From Candidatus Avelusimicrobium fimicolum (GTDB lineage: Bacteria; Elusimicrobiota; Elusimicrobia; Elusimicrobiales; Elusimicrobiaceae): DNA of 64,000 nt. Below the pieces are notes generated by a model that saw nothing but the letters and a program-made list of their open reading frames with translations, was not told the origin of the DNA and made no database searches. The stretch is taken from the NCBI GenBank assembly GCA_900541355.1, contig UQJU01000002.1, positions 11,623-75,622 of the forward strand, in the 5' to 3' direction. This document shows, one piece after another, positions 24,632 to 33,618 of the stretch (positions are counted from its first letter, which is position 1; each line of letters begins with the position of its first letter). Position numbers and translations under genes: made by a program.

Positions 24632-26008
24632 ATGCTAAATACCAAACAACTTCTTTCTTTTGCACTCATTGCAGCAGCCGCTTGGCCCGCGCAAAATGCC
24701 GTTGCGCAACTAGTAAAGCCAGGCCCCGTAGTAAAAGCAAATTCCGCCCTTGCCAAAGGGCTTGATAATGCGGCAAACCAAGCGTTCAAAGCAACAGCAA
24801 AAATAAATATTCCCCCAGTTGCTCCAAAGGTAGCGCACTCGGTTTATCCGTCCCAAGCGCTTAGTTTTATTCCTTCTAATAAAGCACCCAAAAACACGGT
24901 ACTGAACCCCAAAATTCCAGTTACACCCAGGCTGGAAACGGTGTTAATTTACGGAACTGAGCGGGAGCGTTATGCGGCCGTGCGTGAAGAATTACAAAAT
25001 CTTTCTATCCAAATGCCGCCGGAGCAATCGGCCAATATCTCTAAATATCTGCGCCATTCGGTTCCGCCGGAAACTATGCGCTATATGCAAGAGCGTTACC
25101 AACAGGTGCTAAAACTTATTAATGACCACAAACAAGGAGTTACCGCTTTCTTTACCTATGCTTCTCTGCCTGGGGAAGGACGTGTACCGAATATGCAAGA
25201 AAAGAACTCTTTAAGTAGCGCAATGTATAATACGTTAATGGCTATCCGCAACTTAAAAGCGGACTTGCCGGATGATCCGTTCCTCGCGATGCAGGATGAG
25301 TATTGGGCCACCGCATACGAAGGATTTAACCCGTTATTGTCCGGCTATATCCGCACGCAGGCCGTAATGCCCCGGGGAGATTTACGCAAATTTGACCATA
25401 AGGAATTTGACTTAATGAACCCGGACGGTACAGATTATGTACTGCCGCAGGCCGATACCTTGATTTTGGACCCGGATGATTTGGATGAGTTGGACTCTTA
25501 TGCCTATGTGCGTATGCGCCAGAAAAATCCGCCCATTACGCCCGAAAATGCCGCTATTGAACGAACAGAACTGCTGAAACATATTCCGGCAGGTATGCAC
25601 ATTGCCGTTATCAACGATGATGCCCTGCCTCTTATTAACTTTAAAGCCTGGGGCGATAAGGGATATTTGGGCGAAGGCGCCGTCGTGGATACCTTTAAGG
25701 ATGGCTTGCAATTCTTAAAGTCTATGAAATATGTCAAATATGATTTAATTCTCACCGATTTACTGGTACCAGACGGCGGCAAGAAAATGATGAAGGAATT
25801 ACGCGCAAAAGACGGACGTGTCCCCGTAATTGCTATGAGCAAATATGACCGCGGGGAGGCCGGCGAGCAAGGTTTGTTTGACGTCGGTATGGATGGCTAC
25901 TTGTGGTACAATAACAACGTAAATGAAGGCGCGTATGGATATATTGAGGTGCTGCGCGCTCTTAAAAATTACTATCACTACAAAGGCTTGCATAATTGGA
26001 TAAGATAA
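24632..26008 (+). CDS. Secreted protein with C-terminal receiver-like domain
   Basis: 458 residues. Signal peptide MLNTKQLLSFALIAAAAWPA, cut near AVAQ (about 26). A Pro-rich linker follows, then an unrecognised helical domain (about 100-320). From about 322 the sequence reads like a response-regulator receiver: HIAVINDDA (Asp329-Asp330), DLILTDLLVPDGG (Asp376 at the phosphoacceptor site), VPVIAMSK (Ser403 at the Thr/Ser site). The conserved Lys of the last strand is missing (GYLWYNN where DYLVKPF is usual). A receiver fold behind a Sec signal is very unusual, since phosphotransfer is cytoplasmic. Start ATG 24632 follows GGAGAACTT. A histidine kinase gene lies convergent beyond the terminator. 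Confidence 0.72.
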   Translation: MLNTKQLLSFALIAAAAWPAQNAVAQLVKPGPVVKANSALAKGLDNAANQAFKATAKINIPPVAPKVAHSVYPSQALSFIPSNKAPKNTVLNPKIPVTPRLETVLIYGTERERYAAVREELQNLSIQMPPEQSANISKYLRHSVPPETMRYMQERYQQVLKLINDHKQGVTAFFTYASLPGEGRVPNMQEKNSLSSAMYNTLMAIRNLKADLPDDPFLAMQDEYWATAYEGFNPLLSGYIRTQAVMPRGDLRKFDHKEFDLMNPDGTDYVLPQADTLILDPDDLDELDSYAYVRMRQKNPPITPENAAIERTELLKHIPAGMHIAVINDDALPLINFKAWGDKGYLGEGAVVDTFKDGLQFLKSMKYVKYDLILTDLLVPDGGKKMMKELRAKDGRVPVIAMSKYDRGEAGEQGLFDVGMDGYLWYNNNVNEGAYGYIEVLRALKNYYHYKGLHNWIR

Positions 26009-26026
26009 TTTAATTCTTCCGCAAAT

Positions 26027-26058
26027 AAAAAGGCTCCGCATAGGCGGGGCCTTTTTAT
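26027..26058. terminator. Terminator between the secreted protein and kinase genes
   Basis: AAAAAGGCTCCGC pairs with GCGGGGCCTTTTT; usable on both strands. Confidence 0.85.
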
Positions 26059-26080
26059 TTAAAGGGGAAATAACCTTTTG

Positions 26081-27082
26081 CTATTTGGAGACCGAGGGCT
26101 GCTTATTATCCGCAGTTCGGGGAGATATTCCTTGCTTATGAGCCTCAGCCAAAGTTTGCGGAATGGTAAACCAAAAGACCGACCCTTGCCCCAAGCCCGC
26201 GCTTTCCACGCCGATATCCCCACCGTGCGCGTTTATAATTTCCTGCGCAATGGAAAGGCCCAAGCCCCAACCTTGTTTTTTTAGCGTCCGGTCATTTTCG
26301 GACTGGTGGAACTTTTGAAAAATTTTGCTCTTTTCGCTGTGTAAAACCCCAGGGCCGTTATCAATTACTTTAAAGGTCAGCCATCCGTTTGACACATAAT
26401 ACCGCGCTTCCACGCGTCCGCCTTGGGGCGAAAATTTAAGCGCGTTGCCAATCAAGTTGTTAATCACTTGTGAAATACGGAAACGGTCCGCTTCTACGGT
26501 TACTTCGGCGGGATATTCACACTTTTGCAGAAAAATACCGCGCTTTTGGGCATTGACCAACTGCAAAGTGATGACGTCGTTTAAAAGTGCATTAAAATTA
26601 AACGGACGCATATCCATTTTAAACCGCCCGGACTCAATCATAGAAATATCCATTAAGTCCGCCATCAGCATATTCATATTGTCCGTGGCTTTTAAAATAT
26701 TGTTTAAGGCGATTTGCTCGTTTGTGCCGCCTGTGCCCTGGGGATTATCCATCATCAATACGGAAGTAAATCCCTGAATAGAAGAAAGCGGTTGGCGCAA
26801 ATCGTGCGCAACGATAGACATAAACTTGGCGCGGATTTCGTTTAACCGGTTGAGTTCCTGGTTGGAGAGACGCAACTTTTCAACCATATGTTCCAGCACA
26901 TTTACCTTGCCGGATAGTTGCATTTGCAGGGTAGCGATTTGCTGCTGGTAGTTGTGCTCGGCCTTCATAATGGTACGTTTCATTTTTTTAAGCACAAATT
27001 TGCGTGTCAGCCAATAAGTAAGTAACGACAGCAACGATGCCACCAACAACGAATATGAAGCGATAATTTGCCAAAAGGTCAT
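26081..27082 (-). CDS. Sensor histidine kinase without a recognisable sensor domain
   Basis: 333 residues. One membrane helix at the N-terminus (about 8-26), a coiled coil (about 30-90), then a HisKA domain with the phosphorylated His in AHDLRQPLSSIQGF (about 101) and an ATPase domain: N-box NNLIGNALKFS, G1 DNGPGV, G2 GWGLGLSIAQ. There is almost nothing outside the cytoplasm, so the signal must be membrane-borne or cytoplasmic. No response regulator with a DNA-binding domain is in the window; the only receiver-like domain is in the secreted neighbour. The ATG is 9 bases after the tsaC stop. Confidence 0.9.
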   Translation of the reverse strand: MTFWQIIASYSLLVASLLSLLTYWLTRKFVLKKMKRTIMKAEHNYQQQIATLQMQLSGKVNVLEHMVEKLRLSNQELNRLNEIRAKFMSIVAHDLRQPLSSIQGFTSVLMMDNPQGTGGTNEQIALNNILKATDNMNMLMADLMDISMIESGRFKMDMRPFNFNALLNDVITLQLVNAQKRGIFLQKCEYPAEVTVEADRFRISQVINNLIGNALKFSPQGGRVEARYYVSNGWLTFKVIDNGPGVLHSEKSKIFQKFHQSENDRTLKKQGWGLGLSIAQEIINAHGGDIGVESAGLGQGSVFWFTIPQTLAEAHKQGISPRTADNKQPSVSK

Positions 27083-27091
27083 TTCGTTCTC

Positions 27092-27730
27092 CTATTTTAC
27101 GGTTAAGGCTTGCCCTAACGTCTTTTCCAAATCAGCACGGGGAACGCCCCCCTCGCGCAAGAGCCGGGGTTCTTCCGTCAAATCCACCACGCTGGAAGCC
27201 GTGGGCGATAACTGCCCGCCCAAGAAAATATAATCCACTTTTCCGTCAAATGTCTTTAAAATGGTTTCTTCGTCCGTCAGTACGGGCTGCCCGTGCAGGT
27301 TGGCACTGGTGCAAGCCATCGGGTGCGACATTTGGGATAATAACTTCACCAAAAACGGATTGCCGGGCACACGCAACCCCAGCCCTTTAAAGCCGCGCGT
27401 TAAATTTTTCCCTTGGGGTGTAGGCGGCAAAATAATAGTAATCGCCCCGGGCCAATAGGTTTGCGCCAAGCGTTCTGCGCCACCAGAAAATTGCGCCACA
27501 GCCTTAGCCTGCGCCACAGAACCCGTCAAAATTTGAAGCGGACTGGTGGCAGGACGCGCTTTGATTTGATAAATGCGCAAAACGGATTCTTCACAAAAGG
27601 CTCCCGTGCCGATACCATACACCGTATCGGTGGGGACAACGGATACGGCCCCTTCGTCCAACGCGCGAGCGGCAGACAAAATATCGGTTTCCGTCATTTC
27701 GCTCACTTTAAAAATACGGGTCCGGCTCAT
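27092..27730 (-). CDS. tsaC: L-threonylcarbamoyladenylate synthase
   Basis: 212 residues, single YrdC-type domain. Seen: VVPTDTVYGIGTGAF (about 34-48), YQIKARPATSPLQIL (the K-x-R nucleotide-binding region) and CTSANLHGQPV. It makes threonylcarbamoyl-AMP from Thr, bicarbonate and ATP, the first step of the tRNA t6A37 modification. TsaB and TsaE are encoded at 35586-36736. The start at 27730 is fixed by GAGGAGG six bases upstream; it overlaps rsmI by 23 bases. Confidence 0.94.
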   Translation of the reverse strand: MSRTRIFKVSEMTETDILSAARALDEGAVSVVPTDTVYGIGTGAFCEESVLRIYQIKARPATSPLQILTGSVAQAKAVAQFSGGAERLAQTYWPGAITIILPPTPQGKNLTRGFKGLGLRVPGNPFLVKLLSQMSHPMACTSANLHGQPVLTDEETILKTFDGKVDYIFLGGQLSPTASSVVDLTEEPRLLREGGVPRADLEKTLGQALTVK

Positions 27731-28415
27731 CGGTTGCCTCCTCTGTCTGTGCCGGGCGGTCCAAAATCATTACAAACTCGCCCTGCACCTTGCTCTTTTT
27801 GGATAATTCCTCCGCCAAAGAAACCGCCGTTCCCCTAATCCACTCTTCATATACCTTGGAAAGTTCCCGCGCCAAAATAACCGGGGTTTCTCCCCCCAGC
27901 GTTTTAGCAACCAATTCCAGCATTTTTACCACGCGATATGGAGATTCATACAATACCACCGGGTGATTTTGGCTATATGCCGCCGCAAGTAATTTAGCGG
28001 CCTTACCCGGTTTGCGCGGCAAAAAGCCCAAAAAGGTAAACGCTCCGCCCGTAATCCCCGCACCGGCCAAGGCACACGCCACCGCACTAGGCCCCGGCAA
28101 AGACGAAACCTTAATGCCGTTTGCCACAGCCTCTTTGACGAGTTTCCACCCCGGGTCCGAAATACACGGTGTGCCGCAATCGGACACCAACGCACACTTT
28201 TTTCCGCTTTTCAACGCGTCCAAACAGCGCGCTACGGAACGGTCGTCGTTTTCGTTATAGCGGTAGAGCGGCTTGGAAATACCAAAATGGGAAAGTAAAA
28301 TCTGGGTGCGGCGCGTATCCTCGCACAAAACGGCATCGGCGGTTTTGAGCGTTTCCAAAGCGCGCAGGGTAATATCTTGTAAATTGCCAATAGGCGTAGG
28401 AACAATATAAAGCAT
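27708..28415 (-). CDS. rsmI: 16S rRNA (cytidine(1402)-2'-O)-methyltransferase
   Basis: 235 residues, a tetrapyrrole-methylase fold. Starts MLYIVPTPIGNLQDITLRAL, then LCEDTRRTQILLSHF, LVSDCGTPCISDPG and LPGPSAVACALAGAG, all RsmI motifs. It methylates the ribose of C1402 in the ribosomal P site, using SAM. First gene of rsmI-tsaC-kinase. No ribosome-binding site: TATACT on the reverse strand (28424-28429) ends 8 bases before the ATG. Confidence 0.94.
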   Translation of the reverse strand: MLYIVPTPIGNLQDITLRALETLKTADAVLCEDTRRTQILLSHFGISKPLYRYNENDDRSVARCLDALKSGKKCALVSDCGTPCISDPGWKLVKEAVANGIKVSSLPGPSAVACALAGAGITGGAFTFLGFLPRKPGKAAKLLAAAYSQNHPVVLYESPYRVVKMLELVAKTLGGETPVILARELSKVYEEWIRGTAVSLAEELSKKSKVQGEFVMILDRPAQTEEATDEPDPYF

Positions 28416-28492
28416 ATAGTAAAAGTATATAAAAAAGAAAGGATAAACGGAAAATTACAAAAATAAATGTGCCATATACCAAGCGTATTTAG

Positions 28493-28498
28493 TAAAAT
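28493..28498 (+). promoter_or_regulatory. -10 box upstream of the first YfcC-type gene
   Basis: TAAAAT after TTTAG, 47 bases before the ATG at 28546. AGAAGGAAATG supplies the ribosome-binding site. Confidence 0.4.
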
Positions 28499-28545
28499 AT
28501 AACTTTGTTATTTAATTCACTTCAACAGAGGAAAAACAGAAGGAA

Positions 28546-30012
28546 ATGTCTAAAATTCTGTCCAAAATCAAACTCAACACCTTCGCTATTATTTTATCTA
28601 TCGTAGCGGTGGTAGCCGCACTGACTTGGATTGTGCCCAGCGGTGCTTATGACAAAATGGACGTGGACGGCCGCCAGGTCGTCGTAGCCGGAACGTATCA
28701 CGCGGTGCCGGCCAACCCGCAAGGTTTATTTGATGTGTTAAAAGCCCCCATTAAAGGGTTTTCCAACACGGCTGAGGTAATTGTATTTCTGCTTGTTATC
28801 GGCGGAGTGCTTGCCGTGGTGGAAAAAACAGGCGCAATCGCCGCCGGTATTCAGGCCGCCAGCGGATTCTTCCAACGCAAACCGAAACTCCGATTTCTGT
28901 TTATCCCGCTTGGAATTATTGTATTTTCCCTGTGCGGGGCTACATTTGGTATGTGCGAAGAAGCCCTTATCTTCATCCCTATTTTTATTCCCTTAGCACT
29001 CTCGCTGGGTTACGACTCTGCCCTCGGTACGGCTATTCCGTTTATCGGCGCGGGGGTGGGTTTTGCGGCTGCATTTACCAACCCTTTTACCGTCGGTATC
29101 GCGCAGGGTATCGCCCAGGTGCCGCTTTATTCCGGCATCGGCTACCGCTTTATCATTTGGATTATCTGCACCACTGTTGTTATCAGTTGGTTAAGCGTTT
29201 ATGCGCGCAAAATCCGCAAAGACCCGACCAAAAGTTTAACCTATGAGTTTGATATTGAAAAACGCAAAGAATTAAAACTCAATAAAGAAGAAACCAAAAT
29301 GACCCGCCGCCAAAAATGGGTGCTCCTGGCTTTCGGCCTGGGGATGGTGGGTTTGGTTATCGGTGTTTTAAAACCCCAAATTTGCGAAATGATTAAAGGG
29401 CTGTGGGGCGTGGATTTAATGGAAATTCTGCACTTGGAAGCCGAAGGCTGGTACATTACCGAAATTGCCGCCTTGTTCCTGGGGGTAGGCTTTTTGTGCG
29501 GTTTCTTGGGCAAAATGAATATGCAGAAATTTACCGATGCGTTCTTTGACGGAGTGCGCGGTATGGCGGAAATTGCAATGCTTTTGTGCTTTGCGCAGGC
29601 GATTGTGATTATCGCCAACAACGGGCATATTTTGGACACAATGCTTGACTGGATGTCTGCCGCTATCAAACACTTGCATCCGGTGTGTGCCTCGTGGGCG
29701 GCTATGATGCTGCAAACGGTAATTGACTTTTTTATCCCCTCCGGCAGCGGCAAGGCCGTACTGACAATGCCGATTTTGGCCCCGTTAGCCGACCTTATCG
29801 GTATTACGCGCCAAACAATGGTGCTCGCCTTCCAGTTGGGAGGCAGTTGGATGAATATGGTTATTCCGACCGATCCCGTAACCATTGCGGCTATCGGTTT
29901 TGCGCGTATTGCTTACCCGAAATGGCTGAAATGGATGCTGCCTTTATTGATTGTAATGTATTTATTGTCATTCTTGCTGTTAGTGCCGCCGTATTTTATG
30001 AAGTGGCAATAG
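28546..30012 (+). CDS. YfcC-family (C4-dicarboxylate carrier-like) membrane transporter, copy 1
   Basis: 488 residues with about 12 membrane helices. It has the family opening TWIVPSGAYDKM (about 26-37), ALIFIPIFIPLALSLGYDSA, AAAFTNPFTVGIAQGIAQVP, and PSGSGKAVLTMPILAPLADL near 400. The YfcC/DcuC-like group carries amino acids or dicarboxylates; some members are exchangers. The substrate cannot be told from sequence. A similar gene follows 114 bases later. An insert (about 275-300) is present here and absent from copy 2. Confidence 0.88.
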   Translation: MSKILSKIKLNTFAIILSIVAVVAALTWIVPSGAYDKMDVDGRQVVVAGTYHAVPANPQGLFDVLKAPIKGFSNTAEVIVFLLVIGGVLAVVEKTGAIAAGIQAASGFFQRKPKLRFLFIPLGIIVFSLCGATFGMCEEALIFIPIFIPLALSLGYDSALGTAIPFIGAGVGFAAAFTNPFTVGIAQGIAQVPLYSGIGYRFIIWIICTTVVISWLSVYARKIRKDPTKSLTYEFDIEKRKELKLNKEETKMTRRQKWVLLAFGLGMVGLVIGVLKPQICEMIKGLWGVDLMEILHLEAEGWYITEIAALFLGVGFLCGFLGKMNMQKFTDAFFDGVRGMAEIAMLLCFAQAIVIIANNGHILDTMLDWMSAAIKHLHPVCASWAAMMLQTVIDFFIPSGSGKAVLTMPILAPLADLIGITRQTMVLAFQLGGSWMNMVIPTDPVTIAAIGFARIAYPKWLKWMLPLLIVMYLLSFLLLVPPYFMKWQ

Positions 30013-30018
30013 TTTTTT

Positions 30019-30086
30019 TACGTCCCGCCGCAATTTTTGGATTTTTATATTAAAATCCTTGTTTGAGCCGGCGGGGCGTTTTTTAT
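30019..30086 (+). terminator. Possible terminator between the two YfcC-type genes
   Basis: CGTCCCGCCG pairs with CGGCGGGGCG around an A/T-rich inner hairpin and is followed by T. The loop is long, so it may be leaky. Confidence 0.6.
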
Positions 30087-30126
30087 TAAAAAAATGCCGT
30101 ACCTAAAAAGAGGAAAACAAAAGTAA

Positions 30127-31521
30127 ATGAAAAAAATGCTGTGTAACACCTATTTTTTGGTGTTCTCCATTATGCTGTTCGTGGCCGCGCTGACTTGGAT
30201 TGTCCCCTCCGGCCAATATGACCGCTTGGAGCAAGACGGACGCACCTATGCGGTGGCCGGCTCCTACCACCAAGTGGACCGCAACCCCCAAAGCGTCGGC
30301 GACATATTAGCCGCCCCGGTGGAGGGGTTTACCCAATGCGCGGAAATCATCGCATTTATTTTAGTAGTGGGTGCGTTATTTACGATTATTGAACGCACGG
30401 GCGCTATCAATACGATGATTAAAAAGGTTAGTCTGTTCTTTTCCAACAAGCCCCGTTATAAAAAACTGTTCATACCTGTATGTATGTTTCTGTTTTCGCT
30501 ATGCGGAGCCTTGTTTGGCATGGAAGAAGAAACGCTTATTTTTATCCCCATCTTTATTCCGCTTGCACTCTCTTTGGGATACGATACCGTAGTCGGTATG
30601 TCTATCCCGTTTATCGGCGCGTTTACCGGGTTTTCGTCCGCATTTGTAAACCCGTTTACCGTCGGTATCGCGCAAACGATTGCCCAACTGCCGATGTATT
30701 CCGGCTGGCAATACCGTCTGCTGATTTGGTTTGTCTTTACGTCCGTAGTGGCAGGGTTTTTTACCTGGTACGGCGAACGGGTGCGTAAAAACCCCACCAA
30801 GAGTTTAACCTATAAAATGGACTTGGAAAAACGCGCCGAACTGAAAATCATTAACGATATAGTCGTAGATGACTCCTTCCGCTTAACACGCGCGCACAAA
30901 CTGGTAATTGCTTCTTTTATTATCGGTATGGGCGTTTTATTCTACGGGGTTATCCGCTACCAATGGTATATGATTGAAATCGCCGCAGTGTTTTTGGGCG
31001 TGTCTATTGCCAGCGCGTATTTTGGGAAACTAACATTAGACCAAGCAACCGATGCTATTATTGACGGTGCAAAATCAATGATGGGCGTATGTATTTTAAT
31101 GGCCCTTGCGCGTTCTATTGTTATTGTCGCCACCAACGGACATATTTTAGATACATTTCTGCACGCAATGACCCAAAGCATCGGCAGCCTGCACCCGATT
31201 ATAGCCTCCCAGGCAATGTTCGTTATCCAAACGGTGCTGAACTTCTTTATCGCTTCCGGCTCCGGCCAAGCGGTATTGACGATGCCGATTATGGTGCCGT
31301 TGGGCGACCTGGTAAATGTTTCGCGCCAAACAGTCATTTTGGCCTACCAGTTCGGGGAAGGCTGGGGCAACCCGATTATTCCCACCGCTCCCGTTACAAT
31401 GGGGGCCTTGGCCTTGGCCGGTATTTCTTATCCGGCGTGGGTAAAGTGGTTCTTAAAATTAGAGATTATTTTAGTGGTGCTCTCTATGTTATTGCTGATA
31501 CCTGCCTATTATATTTGGTAA
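30127..31521 (+). CDS. YfcC-family membrane transporter, copy 2
   Basis: 464 residues, a close paralogue of the preceding gene over its whole length: TWIVPSGQYDRL, EETLIFIPIFIPLALSLGYD, SSAFVNPFTVGIAQTIAQLP, ASGSGQAVLTMPIMVPLGDL. Differences cluster in substrate-side segments (for example GEGWGNPIIPTAPVTMGALA against GGSWMNMVIPTDPVTIAAIG), so the two copies may carry different substrates. AGAGG lies upstream of the ATG. Closed by a strong terminator. Confidence 0.88.
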   Translation: MKKMLCNTYFLVFSIMLFVAALTWIVPSGQYDRLEQDGRTYAVAGSYHQVDRNPQSVGDILAAPVEGFTQCAEIIAFILVVGALFTIIERTGAINTMIKKVSLFFSNKPRYKKLFIPVCMFLFSLCGALFGMEEETLIFIPIFIPLALSLGYDTVVGMSIPFIGAFTGFSSAFVNPFTVGIAQTIAQLPMYSGWQYRLLIWFVFTSVVAGFFTWYGERVRKNPTKSLTYKMDLEKRAELKIINDIVVDDSFRLTRAHKLVIASFIIGMGVLFYGVIRYQWYMIEIAAVFLGVSIASAYFGKLTLDQATDAIIDGAKSMMGVCILMALARSIVIVATNGHILDTFLHAMTQSIGSLHPIIASQAMFVIQTVLNFFIASGSGQAVLTMPIMVPLGDLVNVSRQTVILAYQFGEGWGNPIIPTAPVTMGALALAGISYPAWVKWFLKLEIILVVLSMLLLIPAYYIW

Positions 31522-31530
31522 AATGACAAT

Positions 31531-31560
31531 AAGCCCCTTGGCCTGCCAAGGGGCTTTTTA
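31531..31560 (+). terminator. Rho-independent terminator
   Basis: GCCCCTTGG pairs with CCAAGGGGC followed by T; it ends only 5 bases before the next ATG. Confidence 0.9.
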
Positions 31561-31564
31561 AAAT

Positions 31565-32992
31565 ATGGTAAACGAATTAAAAACAGTTTCTTATTTTCAT
31601 TGGTTGGACTGGACGGTATTTTTTGCCGTACTGTCCGCCACGGTGGCTGCCGCTGTTTATGGTATGCGCCGGATAAACAAAAAGCGAGAAAACAAACCAG
31701 CCAAAGCATTGGACTATTTGTTAATGGGGCGTCAACTCACCCTCCCGCTGTTTGTGGCTACACTGGTAGCCACTTGGTACGGAGGAATCTTCGGCGTGAA
31801 CGAAATTACGTTTAACTATGGTATTTACAATTTTGTTACACAGGGAGCCTTTTGGTATATTTCCTACTTAATTTTCGCCTTTTTTATTACCGATAAAATT
31901 GCCCGCTTCAAATCTGTTACACTGCCCGACTTAACAGGCCAAATGTTCGGTCCGAAATCAGCCAAGGTGGCTGCCATATTTACCTTCTTTTATATTACCC
32001 CGGTGGCTTATGTACTCAGTTTGGGAATGTTTTTGCATATGGTATTTGGGGTTGGTGTCCTGCCCGGTATGGTGTTGGGTACACTCTTTACAGGCTTATA
32101 CAGCGCGTGGGGCGGCTTCCGCTCGGTGGTATTTTCCGACTTGGTACAATTTTTTGTAATGTGCAGCGCGGTGCTTTTAGTAGTATTGTTTTCCGTAGGA
32201 ACCTTTGGCGGGTTATCGTTTTTAAAGGCTAACCTGCCGGCCTCGCACTTTACGCTAACCGGGGGCAATTCGTGGCTCAATACGCTTATTTGGGGCTTTA
32301 TCGCGCTATCCACACTTATTGACCCCAGTTTTTACCAACGCTGTTTTGCCGCAAAAAATCCCCGCATTGTCAAAAAAGGCATTTTAATTTCCACCTTTAT
32401 TTGGTTCTGCTTTGATTTATGCACCACGGCAGGCTCGTTGTATGCGCGGGCGGTTTTACCGCAAGCCGAGCCGGGACAGGCGTATTTCTTTTACGCTATC
32501 CAATTACTTCCGGCGGGTTTAAAGGGATTTTTTGTTGCCGGAATTTTGTCTATTATTCTTTCCACCCTAAACTCTTTTCTGTTTATCGCATCCAATACAT
32601 TAAGTTTTGACTTATTGCGCTTCCGTATTAAAAATATTGTACTTTCTAACCGCGTGTCTATTTTTCTGGTAGGAGCCTTGGCTATTTGTATGGCACATAT
32701 GTTCCACGGCAGTTTTAAGGAAATTTGGCTCGTACTCGGCTCCTATTTTTCTGCCTGTTTATTGGTGCCGATTTTAATGGGATACTTATATCCGGGCCGG
32801 ATAAGCGACCGCCTGTTTGTGGTTTCTTCGCTTACCAGTGCGGCGGCAATGACGGCTTGGCGCCTTGTTCCCAAAAACGAATTGTTAGAAGCATTAGACC
32901 CGTTTTATGTTGGAATTTTGACAGGACTTGTTATCCTGCTGATTTTCCGCCAAAGAGGAGGAACTCCTATTGCGCGCATTACTTATCGGTAA
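31565..32992 (+). CDS. Sodium:solute symporter (SSS family), candidate thiamine-type importer
   Basis: 475 residues, about 12-13 membrane helices. It shows the SSS fold: DYLLMGRQLTLPLFVATLVATWYGG (about 50-73), then FTGLYSAWGGFRSVVFSDLVQ (the SSS signature, about 175-195) and GILSIILSTLNSFLFIASN. Substrate not determinable from sequence alone. The last 23 bases overlap the thiamine pyrophosphokinase gene, so uptake of thiamine or a precursor is a reasonable guess; predicted SSS-type thiamine carriers (ThiV) exist in the literature. No TPP riboswitch was seen upstream; the ATG directly follows the previous terminator. Confidence 0.85.
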   Translation: MVNELKTVSYFHWLDWTVFFAVLSATVAAAVYGMRRINKKRENKPAKALDYLLMGRQLTLPLFVATLVATWYGGIFGVNEITFNYGIYNFVTQGAFWYISYLIFAFFITDKIARFKSVTLPDLTGQMFGPKSAKVAAIFTFFYITPVAYVLSLGMFLHMVFGVGVLPGMVLGTLFTGLYSAWGGFRSVVFSDLVQFFVMCSAVLLVVLFSVGTFGGLSFLKANLPASHFTLTGGNSWLNTLIWGFIALSTLIDPSFYQRCFAAKNPRIVKKGILISTFIWFCFDLCTTAGSLYARAVLPQAEPGQAYFFYAIQLLPAGLKGFFVAGILSIILSTLNSFLFIASNTLSFDLLRFRIKNIVLSNRVSIFLVGALAICMAHMFHGSFKEIWLVLGSYFSACLLVPILMGYLYPGRISDRLFVVSSLTSAAAMTAWRLVPKNELLEALDPFYVGILTGLVILLIFRQRGGTPIARITYR

Positions 32993-33590
32993 CGGGGAAA
33001 CCCAAGAAGCCGCCTTTCTACAACATCTTGCCCGCCAGGCCGATTTGATTTTGGCCGCAGACGGCGGGGCTGACCGCGCTTTATCCGCCGGGGTCCGCCC
33101 GGACGTGATTATTGGGGATTTAGATTCCGTATCTCCCCAAGCCAAAAAAATATTGCCGGCAGAAAAATTTATTTTCGTCAATAACCAAAACAATACCGAT
33201 TTAGAAAAGGCTCTTGACTATCTTATCGCGCACCAATGCACTCAATGCACCTTGACGGGCTTTGTCGGCGGACGGTGGGATTTTACGTTTGGAAATTTTT
33301 TATCCGTTTACCCCTATTTGGACAAAATGGATATTTGCGTGGCGGGAAAAGGGTGGAAGATTTGGCCGCTGACACACTCCGTAACAAAGACCGTCCGCCC
33401 CGGCGCCCGGGTAAGCCTTATTCCGGCGGCTGATTGCCAAAATGTTACCTTGCAGGGGCTTGTTTATCCGCTGGAACACGCAAATTTGTCCTTGGGACGC
33501 ACAGGCCAAACATTAAGCAACGTGGCTAAACTTTCCGAAATAACCATATCATTTGATAAAGGTTTTTTATTACTTTACATAGAGGACTAA
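32970..33590 (+). CDS. Thiamine pyrophosphokinase
   Basis: 206 residues. Seen: ILAADGGADRALSAGVRPDVIIGDLDSV (ATP and Mg2+ site), NTDLEKALDYL (thiamine/ATP region) and GGRWDFTFGN, in the family order. It makes thiamine diphosphate from thiamine and ATP. The start is TTG at 32970, backed by AGAGGAGGAACTCC just upstream, and overlaps the symporter gene by 23 bases, so the two are translated together. Confidence 0.92.
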   Translation: MRALLIGNGETQEAAFLQHLARQADLILAADGGADRALSAGVRPDVIIGDLDSVSPQAKKILPAEKFIFVNNQNNTDLEKALDYLIAHQCTQCTLTGFVGGRWDFTFGNFLSVYPYLDKMDICVAGKGWKIWPLTHSVTKTVRPGARVSLIPAADCQNVTLQGLVYPLEHANLSLGRTGQTLSNVAKLSEITISFDKGFLLLYIED

Positions 33591-33618
33591 AAACGCGCCC
33601 CAAAAGAGCGCGTTTTTT
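33590..33618. terminator. Terminator between convergent genes
   Basis: AAAACGCGC pairs with GCGCGTTTT, T-run follows on plus. Confidence 0.85.

Noticed and set aside
31400..31570. TPP riboswitch upstream of the symporter
   Set aside because: The space holds only the previous gene's end and a terminator; no conserved TPP-box sequence was found.
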